In this document: positions 57,348-60,793 of the stretch, piece after piece | Position numbering within the stretch: the stretch's first letter is position 1 | Layout: every line of letters begins with the position of its first letter | NCBI GenBank assembly: GCA_035711845.1 | Contig: DASTBU010000127.1 | Location: forward strand, 1 to 60,793 | Reading direction: 5' to 3' | DNA: 60,793 bases | Source of the DNA: DASTBU01 sp035711845 | GTDB lineage: Bacteria; Acidobacteriota; Vicinamibacteria; Vicinamibacterales; 2-12-FULL-66-21 | The notes under the pieces: model-generated | The model's input: only the letters and a program-made list of their open reading frames with translations | What the model was told of the DNA's origin: nothing | Database searches by the model: none | Made by a program: the position numbers and the translations under genes

Positions 57348-57364
57348 GGATATTCGTCGTCTAA

Positions 57365-57411
57365 TTGACAACAGAGGTGTCAATTATGCTAATTGACACC
57401 CCTGTTGTCAA
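57365..57411 (-). promoter_or_regulatory. Methyltransferase promoter inside a large palindrome (MarR site B)
   Basis: Two TTGACA-N7-TGTCAA copies (57365-57383 and 57393-57411) mirror each other around ATTATGCTA with one mismatch. On the minus strand TTGACA (57411-57406), 17 bp and CATAAT (57388-57383) form a near-perfect promoter. On the plus strand TTGACA (57365-57370), 17 bp and GCTAAT form a weaker one. Both overlap the putative operators. Confidence 0.75.
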
Positions 57412-57584
57412 ATGGAGCTGGTGCTGGCCGCGGGTCGAGACGTGCAGCACCCAACCCACCAATCGAGACGCATCGAGGACACAACGCGAGAGATCTGCTT
57501 TCCCCTGAACGCAGCATGGGCCGGCCAGCAGGGAGCCATGGCTCGCATACGGCAGCGCTTGGCCGACCCATCATGATCCGGACT

Positions 57585-59066
57585 TCATCGATGCTGCGGT
57601 CGAGGGTCCGTCATCGCCGCCCACAGATGTTGCGCCGCGTAGGCGCGCCAGGGTCGCCATCGCTCCGCTCTCGCGATGACCTCCCGCGATGTCAGCCATC
57701 GTCCCTCACGCTCAGCCAGAGCGCGTTTCAATGCGATGTCGTCGGCGGGAAACGCATCCGGTTCGCGCAACTCGCGCATGGCGATGTATTGAGCCGTCCA
57801 CTCACCAATGCCGGCCATCGCTCGGAGGCGTTTGGTGCATGCCATCGGCTCCGCGCCTGGGCCGAAGAGCTGAGGATCGGAAGTCACTGCCGCCGCGAGT
57901 GTTTTCAGCGCCTGGATCCGCTTGACGGGCATCTCGAGCCTGGTGAGATCTGCCGACGCGAGACGCTCGGCACACGGGAACACATGCGTCAACCCCGCGA
58001 TTGCGGGATTCGGAACCGACAGCGGCTCGCCATACTCCTCGACGAGCGTCGTCGCCAGACGGACGGCCGCCTTCACGGTGATGTGCTGGCCGAGCAACGC
58101 CCGGACCGCCAACTCGAAACCATCCCACGCGCCCGGCACGCGGAGTCCGGGCCGAATCGCGACCAAGGGCGCCAGCAACGCATCCTCCGCGAGCTGCGCG
58201 CCAATCGCCTGCGGATCCGCCGCCAGATCAAATACGCGCCGCAACCGGGCGATGATCCTGGGCAGCTCGGCTAGACGCGGAAACCGGATTGTCGCCTTGA
58301 GTGCCTGGCCGGCGGCAGATTCGACCACCACAAGACCGTGCCTGCCATCGATCTCGATGGTGCGCGCATACCGATGGCCCGAAACGGCTTCGACACCGGC
58401 AATCGCACGAGCGTGCAGAAATGCCAGCATGCCGTGCCAATCGTACGGCAACCGATAACGCAGCAGAACGATGACCTCTCCGGTCGGCAAGACTTCGGGC
58501 ACCGTCTTACCCACTCTTCGCAGCGCACCGGGAGGGCGCCGGAAGAGTCGCTGGAAGACTTCGTTGAAGCGGCGGATGCTGGTGAATCCGGCGGCCAGCG
58601 CGACGTCGGTCATCGGCAAATGGGTCTCGTGAACGAGCTGCAGCGCCAGCAGCACGCGCCGGGTCTGCGCAACGGCGACCGGCGAGGCACCGAGATGCTT
58701 TTGAAAGAGCCGCCGCAGTTGGCGTTCGCCGACGCCGAGACGGTCAGCGAGACATCCGACGCCGCGTTCATCGAGCGCACCAGCTTCGATGAGCCCCAAC
58801 GCGCGAGAGACGGTGTTCGACGTGCCACGCCAGGCGGCGAGATCGGGTGCCGTCTCGGGCCTACATCGCAGGCATGGCCGGAAGCCTGCGTCCTGTGCTG
58901 CCGCCGCCGTCGGAAAGAACAACATATTCTCGCGCTTGGGGGTGCGCGCAGGGCAGATCGGGCGGCAGTAGATACCGGTCGTTCTGACACCGCTGAAGAG
59001 CCGACCGTCAAATCGTGGATCGCGGGTGCGAAAGGCACGATAGCAGGCGTCGATATCGAGGTCCAC
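57585..59066 (-). CDS. alkA: Ada-type regulator fused to AlkA DNA-3-methyladenine glycosylase
   Basis: 493 residues from GTG 59066, after GAGGATGAGG. The Ada zinc domain has the four cysteines in GIYCRPICPA and FRPCLRCRP, the first of which accepts methyl from phosphotriesters. An AraC helix-turn-helix (LADRLGVGERQLRRLFQKHL, VALAAGFTSIRRFNEVFQRL) follows. The C-terminal half is AlkA: RYRLPYDWHGMLAFLHARAI, the helix-hairpin-helix MAGIGEWTAQYIAMRELREP and the catalytic Asp in FPADDIAL. It senses and repairs alkylation damage. Such fusions are common. Confidence 0.93.
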   Translation of the reverse strand: MDLDIDACYRAFRTRDPRFDGRLFSGVRTTGIYCRPICPARTPKRENMLFFPTAAAAQDAGFRPCLRCRPETAPDLAAWRGTSNTVSRALGLIEAGALDERGVGCLADRLGVGERQLRRLFQKHLGASPVAVAQTRRVLLALQLVHETHLPMTDVALAAGFTSIRRFNEVFQRLFRRPPGALRRVGKTVPEVLPTGEVIVLLRYRLPYDWHGMLAFLHARAIAGVEAVSGHRYARTIEIDGRHGLVVVESAAGQALKATIRFPRLAELPRIIARLRRVFDLAADPQAIGAQLAEDALLAPLVAIRPGLRVPGAWDGFELAVRALLGQHITVKAAVRLATTLVEEYGEPLSVPNPAIAGLTHVFPCAERLASADLTRLEMPVKRIQALKTLAAAVTSDPQLFGPGAEPMACTKRLRAMAGIGEWTAQYIAMRELREPDAFPADDIALKRALAEREGRWLTSREVIARAERWRPWRAYAAQHLWAAMTDPRPQHR

Positions 59067-59194
59067 GCCTCATCCTCGCCTTCGTGTGCCAACCTGTCTA
59101 GCGGTTTTCGGACACGTCAACCGCCGACCACAGCCGGAAACCGCCAGCCTGCGCGAGCGCTTGCCGCTGATGATCGACGGCGGAGGCGTCGACA

Positions 59195-60055
59195 ATGAGG
59201 ACACCCGATCAGGCCCGGCATGCAACCAGGTTTGGCGAACTGCATTCGAGTGGCCACCTGCTGTTGCCCAACGCGTGGGATGCCGCGAGTGCACGCGTGT
59301 TCGAGCACGTCGGATTCCAGGCAGTTGGAACGACGAGCGGCGGCATCGCCAATGCGCGCGGTCTCCTCGACGGGGAAGCCATCGGACGTGCCAGGATGCT
59401 CGAGGAAATTCGGACGATCGTCGAGGCTGTTCACGTGCCGGTGACCGCTGACATCGAGGCTGGTTACGGAGATGCACCGAGCGATGTGGCTGAGACCGTG
59501 GCGGCCATCCTAGACCTTGGCGTCGTTGGCGTGAATATCGAGGATCGCGTTCACCGTTCGGACGTGGCCCGGCTGTACGGGGTCGACGAGCAGATGACAC
59601 GCGTCGAGGCGGCCCGCTCAGAAGCTGAGAGACGAGACATTCATCTGCTGATCAATGCGCGCACGGACACATTTCTGCTGGGGCTTGGCACCGATCTCGA
59701 CGAGCGCATTGCGCTCACGATCACGCGGGGCAAGGCCTATCTCAGGGCGGGTGCTGACGTGGTGTTCGTCCCCGGGGCAATTGAGGTCGACACGGTGCGG
59801 CACCTTGCCGACTCGATCGGCGGACCGCTGAGTGTGATGGCGCTCCCTGGCGCGCCGGACGCCACGGCCCTGTTTGAGGCCGGGGCCTGCCGCGTCAGTC
59901 TCGGCAACACCGCGATGCTGGCTGTCCTGGGAGCCTTGGACACGATCGCCAGGGACGTCATCAAGACAGGAAGGTGGGCGGCAATCGAACGGACGTTTTA
60001 TGGGTTTGCCGAGGCCGCGGCGCTCTTTGCGCCGTCACGGCCACACTCCGTTTAG
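59195..60055 (+). CDS. Isocitrate lyase/PEP mutase-family protein
   Basis: 286 residues. The ICL/PEPM barrel is complete: LLLPNAWDAASARVFEHVGF, GTTSGGIANARGLLDGEAIG, VPVTADIEAGYGDAPSDVAE with metal Asp/Glu, GVNIEDRVHRSDVARL and LINARTDTFLLGLG. The catalytic KKCGH segment of isocitrate lyase and the gating loop of PEP mutase are absent, so it belongs to the broad oxaloacetate-decarboxylase-like or carboxyphosphonoenolpyruvate-type group. GGAGG lies 9 nt before the ATG. Substrate unknown. Confidence 0.87.
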   Translation: MRTPDQARHATRFGELHSSGHLLLPNAWDAASARVFEHVGFQAVGTTSGGIANARGLLDGEAIGRARMLEEIRTIVEAVHVPVTADIEAGYGDAPSDVAETVAAILDLGVVGVNIEDRVHRSDVARLYGVDEQMTRVEAARSEAERRDIHLLINARTDTFLLGLGTDLDERIALTITRGKAYLRAGADVVFVPGAIEVDTVRHLADSIGGPLSVMALPGAPDATALFEAGACRVSLGNTAMLAVLGALDTIARDVIKTGRWAAIERTFYGFAEAAALFAPSRPHSV

Positions 60056-60088
60056 AATGCGCCAACCCTCTCGAGTTCGCTCAAGACC

Positions 60089-60676
60089 ATGTTCCACGAG
60101 GTGCGACCCTTCTCGGATCGGCTCGAATGCATCATTCGAGCCGATAGTGATCTCATGCAACTGCTGAACGTTCTTCGCGGCCTGGATCTTCCGCAGTGGC
60201 GAATGGCTGCCGGGTGCATCTACCAGACGGTGTGGAATGCGCTGACCGACCGCTCGCAGGGCACTGGTATAAACGACTACGACGTGATCTATTTCGACGG
60301 CGACGATCTCTCGCAGGAAACAGAGAAAGCGCTCGAAGGCAGCGTTCGCCGCGCTGTGTCCACCTCACACGTTCTTGCCGAGGTGCGCAACCAGGCCCGA
60401 GTTCACTTCTGGTTCCAGGACTCCTATGGCATCTGCTACCCGCCACTAGCCTCCGCGGATGAGTCAATCACGAAGTATCCTTCTTCCACCCACGCCGTCG
60501 GCGTGCGCCTCACGAATGACGACCGCTTGGACATTTTCGCGCCTTTCGGGTTGGACGACATCTTCGCCATGATCGTGCGGCCCAACTACGTCCTGCCAAA
60601 CAAGGCTATCTACGAGAGGAAGGCAGCGCGTGCCAAGACGCTCTGGCCCGAGCTGACGGTGATTCCCTGGGACTGA
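60089..60676 (+). CDS. Nucleotidyltransferase-like family protein (DUF925 type)
   Basis: 195 residues. DLPQWRMAAGCIYQTVWNAL and INDYDVIYFDGDDLSQETE are the hallmarks of this nucleotidyltransferase-fold family, the DYD acidic pair being the likely metal site. VRNQARVHFWFQDSYGICYP and STHAVGVRLTNDDRLDIFAP complete it. The family's substrate is unknown. The gene is complete; the 117 bp after it to the window edge hold nothing I recognise. Confidence 0.85.
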   Translation: MFHEVRPFSDRLECIIRADSDLMQLLNVLRGLDLPQWRMAAGCIYQTVWNALTDRSQGTGINDYDVIYFDGDDLSQETEKALEGSVRRAVSTSHVLAEVRNQARVHFWFQDSYGICYPPLASADESITKYPSSTHAVGVRLTNDDRLDIFAPFGLDDIFAMIVRPNYVLPNKAIYERKAARAKTLWPELTVIPWD

Positions 60677-60793
60677 CAGCGGTCGACTGGCTCGAAGGGC
60701 GAGAGGGGAACGGGATGTTCAACGAAAGCCGCGGCGGCGCGTGGATGTCATGGTGAAGGTTCGTTCCCGATTCCCACGGACCAAGGGATGGGG

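Noticed and set aside
57393..58274. 293-residue plus-strand open frame starting in the methyltransferase promoter
   Set aside because: It is antisense to alkA, has no known domain, and its start lies inside the palindrome; only the weak plus-strand promoter speaks for it.

Overview
The window is GC-rich DNA with tightly packed operons and reads as a chromosomal segment of an Acidobacteriota bacterium, most likely class Vicinamibacteria. Supporting this are a duplicated MacB/FtsX permease of the ADOP type, a VWFA-related secreted protein of the acidobacterial kind, a FecR/DUF6600 protein, a diderm envelope (BamA, Skp, LolCD, LpxA/LpxI), and spacers filled with heptamer-like short repeats. Taxonomy is inferred from gene families only.

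Layout. 1-7.4 kb: an IS110 remnant, then minus-strand envelope genes (ADOP permease, PBP1A, FecR/DUF6600). 7.5-12.3 kb: dnaK, a J-domain protein whose HPD motif reads HPG, an HspR-like MerR regulator and a sigma-70 factor. 12.4-15.6 kb: DnaC-like ATPase, HemW-like radical SAM protein, two envelope proteins. 15.7-20.2 kb: acyl-CoA dehydrogenase, MeaB GTPase, methylmalonyl-CoA epimerase, MTA phosphorylase, PfkB kinase. 20.4-28.6 kb: VWA protein, small membrane proteins, enoyl-CoA hydratase, ribH-nusB, lysS, lolC/E-lolD. 28.8-32.8 kb: a second acyl-CoA dehydrogenase-like flavoprotein and clpC. 32.9-40.5 kb: outer-membrane and lipid A block, bamA-skp-(fabZ-lpxA fusion)-lpxI-oxidoreductase. 40.6-47.4 kb: futalosine-type menaquinone block with a UbiD decarboxylase, an MqnE-like protein without its radical-SAM cysteines, MqnA, MqnC, an aminofutalosine-deaminase-like amidohydrolase and a UbiA prenyltransferase. 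47.4-60.7 kb: an accessory region that opens with a 174-bp terminal-inverted-repeat element. Its first half is rich in broken genes (DUF429, winged-helix/hydrolase, recombinase remnant, damaged Tat leader) mixed with intact small modules (HxlR-rhodanese-nitronate monooxygenase, ParE toxin-antitoxin). It then holds a quinone oxidoreductase, MarR, a methyltransferase, Ada/AlkA, an ICL/PEP-mutase family enzyme and a nucleotidyltransferase-like protein.

Three things stand out. First, the MqnE-like protein is intact and translationally coupled in the menaquinone operon, yet has lost the iron-sulfur cysteine motif. Second, spacers through most of the first 44 kb are built of short, mostly 7-nt tandem words, often as facing inverted pairs, and these run into stop codons, start codons and once apparently into a coding region. 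Third, a TTGACA-N7-TGTCAA motif lies upstream of the MarR gene and twice in the promoter of the neighbouring methyltransferase, suggesting a small local regulon. All assignments come from reading the sequence; no database search was run.
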